Source of the DNA: Streptosporangium lutulentum
GTDB lineage: Bacteria; Actinomycetota; Actinomycetes; Streptosporangiales; Streptosporangiaceae
Direction: 5' to 3'
Length of the DNA: 64,000 nt
Assembly (NCBI RefSeq): GCF_030811455.1
Contig: NZ_JAUSQU010000001.1
Span: forward strand, 6,882,001-6,946,000
Positions 55,816 to 64,000 of this stretch are shown piece by piece (position 1 is the first letter of the stretch; each line of letters begins with the position of its first letter). Under the pieces are notes generated by a model, which was not told the DNA's origin, did no database searches, and worked only from the letters and a program-made list of their open reading frames with translations. The position numbers and the translations under genes were made by a program.

Positions 55816-56475
55816 CTAGACCCCGTACTCGTCGCGCACTCTCAGCCAGCTCATGGTCGGGTCCTGCGGCCAGCCCTCCGGTGAGTCCTCCCATTCCTCC
55901 TGCCTGCCGTACGGGGTCAGGTCCAGGAGGTTGAAGTCCAGCCGGAGCCGGTCCACCCCGCGGCCGTTGGTGAAGTAGGTGCGGAAGAACTCCTCGCCGT
56001 CGCGCAGCAGCACGCTCAGCCCGAAGCCTCCGCCCAGGCCGAGGTCGTCGTTGAAGTCACTTCCGTAGGAGGAGTACCAGGGCACGGTCCAGTTCATCCG
56101 CTTCCGGACGAGGTCGATCTCCTCCTGCGGCGCGCGGGCCATGAGGATCAACGTGGTGTCCCGGGCGTTGAGGTGCGACTGGTCGGCGATGTTGTCGGTG
56201 AACGAGGCGCAGCCACCGCAGAGCCAGTCCTGGCCCGGTTCGAGCATGAAGTGGTAGACGACCAGCTGGCGGCGGCCCTGGAACAGGTCCGCGAGCCCGA
56301 CCTCCGTGCGGTCGGGCGCGGTGAATCGGTAGTCCTTGTCCAGCCGGACCATCGGCATCCTGCGCCGTACGGCGGCCAGCGCGTCCAGCGCGCGGGTGTG
56401 CTCCTTCTCCTTCACCAGCAGCGCGTCCCGCGCGACCTGCCATTCCTGCGCCGAGACGACCCGGGGACGGTTCAT
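55816..56475 (-). CDS. DUF899 thioredoxin-like protein
   Basis: A 219-residue protein with the DUF899 pattern: EKEHTRALDALAAVRRRMPM, VDKDYRFTAPDG-like start of a thioredoxin fold, RQLVVYHFMLEPGQDWLCGG and a CGGC redox pair. The late WYSSYGSDFNDDLGL block is characteristic. It probably acts as a thiol or peroxide-related protein; the reaction is unknown. Divergent from, and probably controlled by, the HxlR regulator at 56572. Confidence 0.92.
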   Translation of the reverse strand: MNRPRVVSAQEWQVARDALLVKEKEHTRALDALAAVRRRMPMVRLDKDYRFTAPDRTEVGLADLFQGRRQLVVYHFMLEPGQDWLCGGCASFTDNIADQSHLNARDTTLILMARAPQEEIDLVRKRMNWTVPWYSSYGSDFNDDLGLGGGFGLSVLLRDGEEFFRTYFTNGRGVDRLRLDFNLLDLTPYGRQEEWEDSPEGWPQDPTMSWLRVRDEYGV

Positions 56476-56494
56476 GATGTTCCCTTCCAGAGCA

Positions 56495-56550
56495 TTCCCT
56501 CAAGGAACTGACGACTCCGACGATAACAAGAGAGCGTTTCCTCAGGGAAC
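56495..56550. promoter_or_regulatory. Operator pair in the DUF899/HxlR divergent region
   Basis: Two inverted copies of a TTCC-N4/5-GGAA dyad: TTCCCTCAAGGAAC (56495-56508) and GTTTCCTCAGGGAAC (56536-56550). They face opposite ways in the 96-base gap, one near each start, as expected for a regulator serving both genes. Confidence 0.7.
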
Positions 56551-56571
56551 CCTTTCGCCTAAACTGGACTC

Positions 56572-57042
56572 ATGCAGCGAACCCGGTTCGGCGACATGGC
56601 CTGCTCGATCGCCCGCACCCTGGACGTCGTCGGCGAGCCGTGGTCGCCGCTGATCCTGCGGAACGTCTACGTCGGCATCACCCGCTTCGAGCAGATCCAG
56701 CAGAGTCTGGGCATCTCGCGCAAGGTGCTCGCCGAGCGGCTCAGGTGGCTGGTCGAGAACGGCGTGCTGGAGCGGCAGGAGTATTCGAGCCGCCCGCCGC
56801 GCCACGAGTACACGCTCACCGCCAAGGGCCTGGAGCTGTGCGACCTGCTGCTGGTGATGGTGCGCTGGGGCGACCGGTGGACGGCGGGCGAGACCGGCCC
56901 GCCGGTGCTCTACCGGCACCACGCCTGCGGCGAGATCAGCCACGTCGAGCTGCACTGCTCGGTGTGTGACCTGCCGATGCGCGCCACCGACGTCGACGTG
57001 CTGCCCGGCCCCGGGGCGGAGGCCGAGGCTGCCCCCGCCTGA
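56572..57042 (+). CDS. HxlR family transcriptional regulator
   Basis: A 156-residue protein. The HxlR winged helix fills residues about 10-100: MACSIARTLDVVGEPWSPLI, TRFEQIQQSLGISRKVLAER, LVENGVLERQEYSSRPPRHE. A C-terminal segment has four potential zinc ligands (HHACGE, HCSVCD). It likely represses itself and the divergent DUF899 gene through 56495-56550 in response to redox or electrophile stress. Confidence 0.93.
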   Translation: MQRTRFGDMACSIARTLDVVGEPWSPLILRNVYVGITRFEQIQQSLGISRKVLAERLRWLVENGVLERQEYSSRPPRHEYTLTAKGLELCDLLLVMVRWGDRWTAGETGPPVLYRHHACGEISHVELHCSVCDLPMRATDVDVLPGPGAEAEAAPA

Positions 57043-57066
57043 ACCTCGCCCGCGTCGGCGAGAGAC

Positions 57067-57897
57067 TCAGGGGGCGATCGGCAGCCGCCGCTTGTGGTCG
57101 GTGAGCCGGTAGCGGCGGACGATGGCCGCGAAGGCGGCCTCGTCGACCGGCTTGCCTTCCAGGAAGTCGTCGATGTCGTCGTAGGTGACGCCGAGCGCCT
57201 CCTCGTCGGACCTGCCCGGGTTCAGCGTCTCCAGGTCCGCGGTCGGGGTCTTGTGAATCAGCGCGGACGGCGCACCCAGAGCCTGCGACACGGCCCGTAC
57301 GCGCCGCTTGGTGAGGCCGGTGAGCGGAACCACGTCGGCCGCGCCGTCGCCGAACTTGGTGAAGAAGCCGGATACCGCCTCAGCGGCGTGGTCGGTGCCC
57401 ACGACCAGTCCTTCGTGCGCGTTCGCCACCGTGAACTGAGCGATCATGCGCTGCCGGGCCTTGATGTTGCCGTGCGAGAAGTCCTGGTGGTGCGCGTCGC
57501 GGAAGACCGTGCCGCCGGCCAGCACCGCCTCCAGGGCGGCGTCGCTGGCGGACTTCACATCGACGGTCAGGACCCGGTCGGGCCGGATGAACTCCAACGC
57601 CAGCTGTGCGTCCTTCTCGTCGGCCTGGGCACCGTACGGTAGCCGCATCGCGAAGAACGTCGATTCCCGCCCGGTGGCACGGACTCGCTCGACCGCGAGC
57701 TGGCACAGCCTGCCCGTGGTCGTGGAGTCCACACCGCCGCTGATGCCCAGCACCAACGAGCGCAGGCCCGTGGAGGTCAGCTGGTCGGCGAGGAAGGCCA
57801 CCCGGCGCTCGATCTCCTGCCGCACATCGAAGGACACGCTCACCTGAAGATCCCGAGCGATCTCCTGCTGCAGGGATATGGACGCCGTATCGGTCAC
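57067..57897 (-). CDS. nadE: Ammonia-dependent NAD+ synthetase
   Basis: A 276-residue enzyme, equal to the short NH3-dependent NadE. The PP-loop LVLGISGGVDSTTTGRL is at about residues 46-62, followed by RLPYGAQADEKDAQLAL, VVGTDHAAEAVSGFFTKFGD and the KTPTADLETLNPGRSDEEAL segment. It converts nicotinate adenine dinucleotide to NAD+ with ATP and ammonia. GTG 57897 follows GAGGAG; length and fold support it. The frame is open further upstream but not conserved. Confidence 0.95.
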   Translation of the reverse strand: MTDTASISLQQEIARDLQVSVSFDVRQEIERRVAFLADQLTSTGLRSLVLGISGGVDSTTTGRLCQLAVERVRATGRESTFFAMRLPYGAQADEKDAQLALEFIRPDRVLTVDVKSASDAALEAVLAGGTVFRDAHHQDFSHGNIKARQRMIAQFTVANAHEGLVVGTDHAAEAVSGFFTKFGDGAADVVPLTGLTKRRVRAVSQALGAPSALIHKTPTADLETLNPGRSDEEALGVTYDDIDDFLEGKPVDEAAFAAIVRRYRLTDHKRRLPIAP

Positions 57898-57982
57898 GGT
57901 TGCTCCTCGGTCGGCCCGGTGGGCCTGGTCGGCACGCGCCGTCGGCCGGGGCCACAGGCGCGACTGGATCGACAGCCGGTGA

Positions 57983-58168
57983 TCAAGTGGGGAGAGTTCG
58001 CTTCGCGCCCGCGAAGGTCCCTCGGATGGAGTAGAGATCCCCGGCCGGTTTGGTGATGAACAGGTTGTTTCGCCTGATTCCACCGAAGGTCAGGGTACTG
58101 GCTGATTCGAGCAGCGGCAGCTTGCCGATCAACGTGTCGTCGGGGTCGTAGCAGTGCGGTCCCGTCAA
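57983..58168 (-). pseudogene. 3' remnant of an SMP-30/gluconolactonase-like gene
   Basis: The last 61 codons of an open frame read LTGPHCYDPDDTLIGKLPLL, then ESASTLTFGGIRRNNLFITK and end in AGDLYSIRGTFAGAKR. This is the closing blade of an SMP-30/gluconolactonase-type beta-propeller (usual pattern: nTLTFGG...LFITag..LYSI). Everything upstream of it in this frame is antisense or out of frame with the peptidase gene that ends at 58165, so only the tail survives. Confidence 0.6.
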
Positions 58169-59709
58169 GAGCCGCGGCCCGGATCCGTCCCTGGCAGTCG
58201 AGCCGTCCAGCCCGGCAGGCCGACCTGCAGGCCGGATGCCTGGTCCGGCGGTACGGCGGCGCACCGCGCCCCCTTGGCGGGCACGGTGAGCGACACCAGG
58301 TAGCGGTCGAACGCGCTGGTGACGCATTCTCCCCGGCCGTAGATGTGGTGGCCCCAGCCTTCGTAGGTGAGGAGCCTGGCCTCCCGGCCGATCTGCCGCG
58401 CGGTACTCACCGCCCACGGGTATCCGGTGGCGGGGTCGTGGAGAGCGTTGACGAGCAGCAGCGTCAGGGGCGCGTCAACGTGCAGGCGACGCTGCGGGTT
58501 TGGGATCGTGGGCTGGCCCAGGCAGTTGACGGTCAGCAACATCGCCCTGGGGCCGTAGCGCATGTCCGGCGCGATCTTGGCCGCGGTGCGCAGGTGGCTG
58601 TGGTACTCGCGGTAGTCGTGGATCGGCAGATCGAAGTCCTGGCACATGATCTGGACGGTGTTGTTGTACGTCTCCTCCGCCCGTGCGGGAGCCGCTGACA
58701 TCAGTTGCGGGGTCGCGGTGCTGGTGTCGATCGCCACCAGCACCTCCGCCAGTTCTTTCCAGTAGGGCCCGTAGAAAGCGCCGATCACCTCGTTCTCAAG
58801 GGTCATCCGAGGAAGCGGCGTGCCGGGCCGGCCGGGCATGTGCAACTCGCCCCGGTCGGCGCGGGCCCGCAGGTTCCTCCAGAACGCGCGAACGTCCTGG
58901 CCGTGCAGTGCGCAGGCGGTGTCCTTGGCGCACCAGGTGACGAACTCGTCGAAGGAGTCCTGGGCGGTCCACGCCACGCCCCTCAGGAACGCGGCGGTGT
59001 CGAGGCTGTGGTCCACGTTGCTGTCGAGGGCCAGGGCGCGTACTCGGTGGGGGAAGCGTTCGGCGTACTGCTGGCCGAGCAGGGTGCCATGCGACAGGCC
59101 GTAGTAGGTGAGCTTGTCGTCACCGAGGGCGGCGCGCAGGGCGTCCAGGTCGCGGACGACGCTACCGGTGTCGACGTGGTCGAACAGCGGCCCCGTACGG
59201 GCTCGGCAGTCCCGCCTGACCTGCTCGTTGTAGGCCAGCCACCGGTCGAAGTCGGCCTGGCTGCGCATGATGACCTCAGGCGCTTGTCCGGCGAGGGCCA
59301 CCGAGCACAGGATCGGATGGCTGCGTCCGACGCCACGCGGGTCGAACCCGACGACGTCGAAGCGGCTGGTGATCTCCGAGGTGAAGCCGAACGTCTCCTC
59401 GAACACGGCGCTGACGCCGGAGCTGCCCGGCCCGCCGGGGTTGACGACGAGGGAGCCGATCCTGGCGGCCGGGTCGGTGGCCTTGCGGCGGGCGAGCGCC
59501 AGCTCGAACGTCTCGCCTCTCGGGATGTTCCAGTCCACGGGCAAGGTCAGTGTGCCGCACTCGACGGCGGAGTTCTCCGCGCATGGCGTCCACGTGATCG
59601 CGGCGGAAGCCGCTGGTGGGGCGATGGCCGAGGCCGCAGCCGTGGGTGGTGCGGCGAGCAGGGGGAGAAGGAGCGCGAGCAGGACCGTGATCAGAACGGG
59701 TTTTCGCAC
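58165..59709 (-). CDS. Secreted alpha/beta hydrolase, tripeptidyl aminopeptidase-like (S33 type)
   Basis: A 514-residue preprotein. Signal peptide residues 1-26. The core has NPGGPGSSG (90-98), DPRGVGRS, the nucleophile Ser206 in YGLSHGTLLGQQYAE, and a late acid/histidine pair in NALHDPATGYPWA and GWGHHIYGRGEC. The C-terminal TAP-like domain is present. Homologues are the SlpD/SlpE-type mycelium-associated proteinases of Streptomyces that remove N-terminal tripeptides. Gene remnants lie on both sides. Confidence 0.92.
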   Translation of the reverse strand: MRKPVLITVLLALLLPLLAAPPTAAASAIAPPAASAAITWTPCAENSAVECGTLTLPVDWNIPRGETFELALARRKATDPAARIGSLVVNPGGPGSSGVSAVFEETFGFTSEITSRFDVVGFDPRGVGRSHPILCSVALAGQAPEVIMRSQADFDRWLAYNEQVRRDCRARTGPLFDHVDTGSVVRDLDALRAALGDDKLTYYGLSHGTLLGQQYAERFPHRVRALALDSNVDHSLDTAAFLRGVAWTAQDSFDEFVTWCAKDTACALHGQDVRAFWRNLRARADRGELHMPGRPGTPLPRMTLENEVIGAFYGPYWKELAEVLVAIDTSTATPQLMSAAPARAEETYNNTVQIMCQDFDLPIHDYREYHSHLRTAAKIAPDMRYGPRAMLLTVNCLGQPTIPNPQRRLHVDAPLTLLLVNALHDPATGYPWAVSTARQIGREARLLTYEGWGHHIYGRGECVTSAFDRYLVSLTVPAKGARCAAVPPDQASGLQVGLPGWTARLPGTDPGRGS

Positions 59710-59844
59710 GAAGGGTCCTTACGGGTCTGGGAGTGGGCCATCTGGCAACTCCTGGTTGATGGCTGCCGCGGGTGAGCGCCGTCGGTGTGGGCCAGGTTCG
59801 ACGTCAGCGCTCAAGATCGGGTGTTCCTGGCCGGCGGGCGGGGT

Positions 59845-60012
59845 TCAGGTGGGGGCGAGGAGTTGCCGGGCGTCGCCTCGCAGGGCGGTGATGGCCGAGA
59901 CCGTGATGGCCGCCATCAGGCCGGCGAGCGCGACGGCGCACGGTGTCAGGGCTTGGCGCAGGTCGATCGCGGGGGTGAGGGGCAGGCCGGTGGCGGTGGC
60001 TTGGTCAGCCGC
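59845..60012 (-). pseudogene. Possible 3' remnant of an ABC transporter permease gene
   Basis: In one minus frame the segment reads GLPLTPAIDLRQALTPCAVA, then LAGLMAAITVSAITALRG and DARQLLAPT before a stop. A hydrophobic helix followed by a short basic tail ending in a LRGxAxxLL-type motif is how FtsX-like permeases end. Upstream the frame is not coding, so this is a fragment at best. The rest of 59710-60175 holds no other gene I can support. Confidence 0.4.
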
Positions 60013-60175
60013 TCGGCGGTGGCCTCGGGGGTGGATGCCATGCGTTCATCGCACCGCACGGCCCCGCCCGCGGTCACTACAGGTATGTCGAGGGCCGAGG
60101 TAGGCGAAAGCCCACTCGGAAGAGTCCGGGCACCCTCACTGCCCGAAGATCCCGCGATGCGTAGCGTCTCCAGGC

Positions 60176-61375
60176 ATGTACCACTCTGCGGCACTGACCG
60201 CGTTGCGAAGGTCCCCCGTCCGATTCTGGTTCACGCGCTGGCCCTGGACGTCGCTGGCGTATCTGGCGATCGGCGCCCTGCTCTGGATCTTCACCTTGCT
60301 GGCCTTCACCTTCATCGGCACCATCCCCTACTGGGCGCGCTGGATCGCCACCGCCGAGCGCCACCGGGTGCGGCTGGCCGGGTTCCGGCCGATCCCCGGC
60401 CGCCCGCCGGGAGCCGGGCTCCCCGGCCTGCAGGAGCCGCTGCTGTGGCGTGAGATCGCGTTCGCGCTGGCGCACATGCTGATCGGCTTGTTCTCCTTCG
60501 TCGCCCTGATCACAGGCACCACCTTGGTCTTCGCGGCGATCGTGGCGGTGTTCGTGCTGGCGGGCGTGGACACGCCGCTGATACAGGACCCCTCACAGGC
60601 GCCGCTCCTGGTGCCGGTGGGGCTGCTGATCGTGGTCGCCTCGCCGTACGCGGTGACGCTGTTGGCCTACGTCCAGGGGGCGCTGGCCACGGCGTTGCTG
60701 TCGCCCCGAGCTGAGGAACTGCAGACGCAGGTGGCGTCGCTGGCCAGGGCCAACATCGCCGAGCTCGACCGGTTCGAGGGCGAGCGGCAGCGGATCGAAC
60801 GCGACCTGCACGACGGCACCCAGCAGCACCTGGCCACCTCGGCGATGCGCCTGGGCATGCTCGAACTGGATGTACGCGAGACGTTCCCGCCGGGGCCGGA
60901 GCAGGACTCGGCACTGGAGTCGCTGGAGGCGGTCCGGCGGGAGACCGAGCTGGCGCTGGACACCTTGCGCGACGTCGTGCACGGGCTGCGGCCACGCACC
61001 CTGATCGACGACGGGCTCGGCGCCGCCCTTCGCGAGCTGGCACGGCGTGTGCCCATCAACGCCACGGTCGACGCCGAGGGCGTCGGGCGCTTCGCCCTGC
61101 CGGTGGAGTCGTCGCTGTACTACATCGCCAGCGAGGCCGTCACCAACGCGATCAAGCACGCGACGCCGGACCACATTCACATCGAGCTGGCAGCGACATT
61201 CGACCGGATCATGCTGACGGTGTCCGACGACGGCCTCGGCGGCGCGAACTCGGCGCACGGCACCGGGATGGTCGGCATGTACGAACGGACCTCCCTGCTG
61301 TCCGGCGAGCTCATCGTCGACAGCCCACCGGGCGGGCCGACCAGGATCATCGCCGACATCCCGCGCCCGTACTGA
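60176..61375 (+). CDS. Sensor histidine kinase (NarL-type partner)
   Basis: A 399-residue kinase. Residues about 20-165 hold four transmembrane helices of the actinobacterial sensor domain (WPWTSLAYLAIGALLWIFTL first). The HisKA_3 dimerisation helix has the phosphoacceptor in ERQRIERDLHDGTQQHL. The HATPase domain follows, with EAVTNAIKHATPDHI, DDGLGG and GTGMVGMYER. It pairs with the response regulator 22 bases downstream. The signal is unknown. Confidence 0.93.
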   Translation: MYHSAALTALRRSPVRFWFTRWPWTSLAYLAIGALLWIFTLLAFTFIGTIPYWARWIATAERHRVRLAGFRPIPGRPPGAGLPGLQEPLLWREIAFALAHMLIGLFSFVALITGTTLVFAAIVAVFVLAGVDTPLIQDPSQAPLLVPVGLLIVVASPYAVTLLAYVQGALATALLSPRAEELQTQVASLARANIAELDRFEGERQRIERDLHDGTQQHLATSAMRLGMLELDVRETFPPGPEQDSALESLEAVRRETELALDTLRDVVHGLRPRTLIDDGLGAALRELARRVPINATVDAEGVGRFALPVESSLYYIASEAVTNAIKHATPDHIHIELAATFDRIMLTVSDDGLGGANSAHGTGMVGMYERTSLLSGELIVDSPPGGPTRIIADIPRPY

Positions 61376-61397
61376 TCACATGTCGCACAATGGCACC

Positions 61398-62069
61398 ATG
61401 CGTGTAGTGATAGCCGAAGATGCGGCCCTGATGCGGGAAGGTCTGACCGCCCTGCTGCAACGCTTCGGCCACCAGGTCGTGCACGCGGCCGAAGACGCCG
61501 ACGAGTTGCTGCGGGCCGTCTCCGACCACCGTCCCGACGTCGTGATCACCGATGTGCGGATGCCCCCGCGTAACCTCGACGACGGTCTGCGGGCCGCGCT
61601 GACGATCCGCGCCGAGCATCCGGGGATCGGCATCCTGGTGTTGTCGCAGTATCTCGGTGACGCCTACGCGGCCAAACTGATCGCCGAGCCCGCGAACGGG
61701 CCTCGCGGCGGCGGCGCCGGCTATCTCCTCAAGGACCGTGTCGGCAGGGTCACCGACTTCATGCACTCCCTCGACGTCATCGCGGGCGGCGGTATCGTCA
61801 TCGACCCCAAGGTCGTCGGGCACCTGATGTCCTCCGGGCGCCCTCACGCGCTCGACACGCTCAGTGAGCGTGAACGCGAGGTCCTGGGCCGGATGGCGAC
61901 CGGGGAGAGCAACGCCCACATCGCCGCGGGCCTGCACGTTACCGAGGGCGCGGTGGTCAAGCACATCGGCAACATCTTCGCCAAGCTCGGTCTCCAAGCC
62001 CAAGACGGCAACCGGCGCGTCCTGGCGGTCCTCACCTATCTCCAGGCGGCCCGGCCGGAAGATCCCTAG
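61398..62069 (+). CDS. Response regulator, NarL/LuxR family
   Basis: A 223-residue regulator. The receiver starts MRVVIAEDAALMREGLTALL, has the phosphoacceptor aspartate in VVITDVRMPP and GYLLKDRVGRV; the LuxR domain is LSEREREVLGRMATGESNAH, EGAVVKHIGNIFAKLGL. It forms a two-component system with the kinase at 60176. ATG 61398 is preferred by homology; ATG 61380, also in frame, would add 6 residues. Confidence 0.93.
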   Translation: MRVVIAEDAALMREGLTALLQRFGHQVVHAAEDADELLRAVSDHRPDVVITDVRMPPRNLDDGLRAALTIRAEHPGIGILVLSQYLGDAYAAKLIAEPANGPRGGGAGYLLKDRVGRVTDFMHSLDVIAGGGIVIDPKVVGHLMSSGRPHALDTLSEREREVLGRMATGESNAHIAAGLHVTEGAVVKHIGNIFAKLGLQAQDGNRRVLAVLTYLQAARPEDP

Positions 62070-62519
62070 ATGATCGATTCCACGGGGTTCAGCGGTCCCC
62101 GCCGTTGAAGCATCCGATCCGACGCAAGGTTCGGATGCCCTGGCCAGGGGCGGTGCCCCCACCGCGCTGCCGGTGGCACACGGCTGCAACGTCGCCGATG
62201 ACCCCGGCCGTCGGCGGCGCGAAGGCGCTGACCCTCGGCCGGCTCTCCCCCGTCGATCAGACCTACCCTCCCGGGTGAGGTCGTGAAGACGACTCCCACG
62301 CGGGAGGCACCCAGGGCGCGCAGCCCCGCACCGAAGGCCGGACGGAGCCCGCCACGCAATCGCGAGGCGGCGGTCTCCGCGTTACGACGCAGGTGGCTCC
62401 CCGGAGCCGGGGTCGAGACGGCGGAGGCCGTATGAGCCCACCGCCCTGAGGATCTCCATGGCGCCGGGGTGGACACCGGCGCCGTCCTGCGGGTCACCGA
62501 ACTCGGGGAGACTGGTCGG
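62070..62519. other. Intergenic region, 450 bases
   Basis: I find no supported gene, hairpin or repeat in this stretch on either strand. An in-frame GTG at 62469 could extend the helicase N-terminus by 17 residues. Confidence 0.4.
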
Positions 62520-64000
62520 GTGCGTTCCGACTGGTACGACCTGCCCGTCCGTCATGTCCTGCCCGAGCTGACCGAGGCCCTGGAGCGGCGTGGCGTCGCC
62601 GTGCTCACCGCCCCTCCGGGCACCGGCAAGACCACGCTCGTCCCGATCGCGCTGGCCGGGCTCCTCGACGGGTCGCCGCCGAAACGGGTGATCGTGGCCG
62701 AGCCCCGGCGGATGGCGGTACGGGCCGCGGCCAAGCGGATGGCCTGGCTGCTGGAGTCGACGGTGGGCGCGGAGGTCGGATTCTCGATCCGCGGCGAGCG
62801 CAGGGTCGGCGCGGAGACCCTCGTCGAGGTCGTCACCACCGGCGTCCTCCTGCAGCGGCTCCAGCGCGATCCCGAACTCGACGGGGTGGACGTGGTCCTG
62901 CTGGACGAGTGCCACGAACGCCATCTGGACGCCGACACCGCACTGGCCTTCCTCCTCGACGTCCGCGCCACCCTCCGTCCCGACCTGCGGATCATCGCCA
63001 CCTCCGCCACCGCCGACGCCACCCCCTGGGCCCGGCTGCTCGGCTCCGGCGACGCCGTTCCCCCGGCCCGTCACCCGGATTCCGGCGACGCCGCCTCCCG
63101 GAGTCGTCCAGCCGACTCGACCGGCTCCGCCTCCCCGGGCCGCCCGGCGGACTCCGGCACCTCGGACGGTCCCGGCGGCCCGGCGCCGATCGTGCACGCC
63201 TCCGGCACCATGCACCCGGTCACGCCGATCTGGGCTCCGCCCACCAGGCCCGTGGCCCCTCCCCACGGTCTGCGGGTGGACCCTGCCTTCCTGGCTCACG
63301 TCGCCGACCTCGTACGGCGTGCGCTGGCCGAGCAGGAGGGGGACGTGCTGTGCTTCCTGCCGGGGGTCGGCGAGATCGGCCGGGTGGCCGCGATGCTCGC
63401 CGGCGTCGACGTCCTCCAGGTCCACGGCCAGGCCCCGGCCCATGTCCAGGACGCGGTCCTCTCCCCCTCCGCGGAACGGAGGGTGGTGCTCGCCACCTCG
63501 GTCGCCGAGTCGAGCCTGACCGTGCCGGGCGTCCGGGTCGTGGTCGACTCGGGGCTGGCCCGCGAGCCCCGCACCGACCACGCCCGCGGCCTCGGCTCGC
63601 TCACCACCGTCCGCGCGTCCAGGGCCTCGGCCACCCAGCGAGCCGGGCGAGCGGGTCGCGAGGCGCCGGGCGTGGTGTATCGATGCTGGTCACAGGCCGA
63701 GCACGACCGCCTCCCCGAGCACGCCCAGCCCGAGATCGCCCTCGCCGACCTGACCGGCTTCGCCCTGCAGGCCGCCTGCTGGGGCGACCCGGCCGCCACC
63801 GGCCTGGCCCTGCTCGACCCGCCCCCGCCCGCCGCGATGGACGCCGCCCGGCGGACCCTGCACGCCCTGGGCGCCCTCGCCTCCCCCGGCGGCCCGCACT
63901 CCCAGGGCGGCTCGGGCACCGCGCGCTCCTCGAACTCCCCGAACGCTTCGGACTCCCCGGGCGCCCCCGACGGCCGGATCACCGCCAGAGGACGCCGGAT
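62520..64000 (+). CDS. hrpB: ATP-dependent helicase HrpB (partial, runs off the window)
   Basis: From GTG 62520 (GGGAG upstream) 493 codons are visible and the frame is open at the window end. DExH helicase motifs appear in order: APPGTGKTTLVPIAL (motif I), VVLLDECHERHLD (motif II), TSATAD (III), VLATSVAESSLTVPGVR (V) and QRAGRAGR (VI). These and the spacing fit HrpB of the DEAH family. A Pro/Ser/Asp-rich insert (residues about 180-228) separates the two RecA-like domains. Full HrpB is about 800 residues, so roughly 300 are missing. Confidence 0.93.
   Translation, partial: MRSDWYDLPVRHVLPELTEALERRGVAVLTAPPGTGKTTLVPIALAGLLDGSPPKRVIVAEPRRMAVRAAAKRMAWLLESTVGAEVGFSIRGERRVGAETLVEVVTTGVLLQRLQRDPELDGVDVVLLDECHERHLDADTALAFLLDVRATLRPDLRIIATSATADATPWARLLGSGDAVPPARHPDSGDAASRSRPADSTGSASPGRPADSGTSDGPGGPAPIVHASGTMHPVTPIWAPPTRPVAPPHGLRVDPAFLAHVADLVRRALAEQEGDVLCFLPGVGEIGRVAAMLAGVDVLQVHGQAPAHVQDAVLSPSAERRVVLATSVAESSLTVPGVRVVVDSGLAREPRTDHARGLGSLTTVRASRASATQRAGRAGREAPGVVYRCWSQAEHDRLPEHAQPEIALADLTGFALQAACWGDPAATGLALLDPPPPAAMDAARRTLHALGALASPGGPHSQGGSGTARSSNSPNASDSPGAPDGRITARGRR

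Noticed and set aside
61380-61397. ATG 61380 as the start of the response regulator
   Set aside because: Not excluded, but homology begins at ATG 61398 and neither start has a clear ribosome site, so the shorter form was kept.

Overview
The window is very GC-rich, uses GTG and TTG starts freely, and carries many ECF sigma factors, F420-dependent oxidoreductases, LuxR-type two-component systems, DUF574 methyltransferases and secreted hydrolases. This points to the chromosome of a mycelial actinomycete, probably Streptosporangiaceae or a close relative; the exact genus is not determinable from the sequence. There are no rRNA or tRNA genes, CRISPR arrays, transposases or phage genes. Both ends are cut inside genes: a sigma-associated membrane protein at the left, an HrpB helicase at the right.

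Layout. 1-3.9 kb: ECF sigma factor coupled to a membrane protein, DUF6461 protein, GNAT enzyme, CPBP protease-like protein. 4.1-8.9 kb: NTF2-like gene behind a MerR-type promoter, UvrA-like ATPase, VOC protein divergent from a LysR regulator. 9.3-17.5 kb: F420-type oxidoreductase, hydrolases, a lipoprotein, DUF4345 protein, MFS exporter, secreted phospholipase A2, methyltransferase, Nudix enzyme. 17.6-20.3 kb: a hydrolase/TetR chimeric gene, NTF2 protein, a secreted beta-helix-like protein, and a secreted barnase-type RNase with its barstar inhibitor. 20.5-27.4 kb: acyl-CoA synthetase, Tat-exported PHP-like protein, DUF4916, membrane glycosyltransferase, phosphoesterase, small zinc-ribbon protein. 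27.5-35.8 kb: GNAT, SepF-like protein, orphan response regulator, a sensor-kinase remnant, divergent PRPP synthetase with a DUF574 methyltransferase, alpha/beta and MBL hydrolases beside an HxlR regulator, a second F420-type oxidoreductase.

36-49.4 kb: secreted amidase, YiaA/B protein, a STAS protein split by an octapeptide repeat, then a tightly packed three-gene operon (four-helix membrane protein, divergent thymidylate-synthase-like enzyme, YjjG-like pyrimidine nucleotidase). Next come an ArsR-type regulator with a twin-palindrome operator and its MFS exporter, a dimethylglycine-dehydrogenase-like oxidase divergent from a choline-kinase-like enzyme and an APC permease, then LipB and a PspC protein. 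49.6-64 kb: tandem secreted M28 aminopeptidases, a SigE-family sigma factor with its membrane protein, UppP, DUF899/HxlR divergon, NadE, a secreted S33-type peptidase flanked by two gene remnants, a two-component pair and HrpB.

The strongest candidate for an undescribed system is 39362-41351. A thymidylate-synthase fold protein with altered substrate-site residues is co-translated with a nucleotidase whose known relatives clear non-canonical pyrimidine nucleotides, and with a membrane protein of unknown role. Together they suggest production and dephosphorylation of a modified pyrimidine nucleotide. Other notable items are the STAS domain with an inserted repeat, the chimeric hydrolase/TetR gene, and several well-formed operators (4636-4666, 11184-11205, 41483-41532, 56495-56550).
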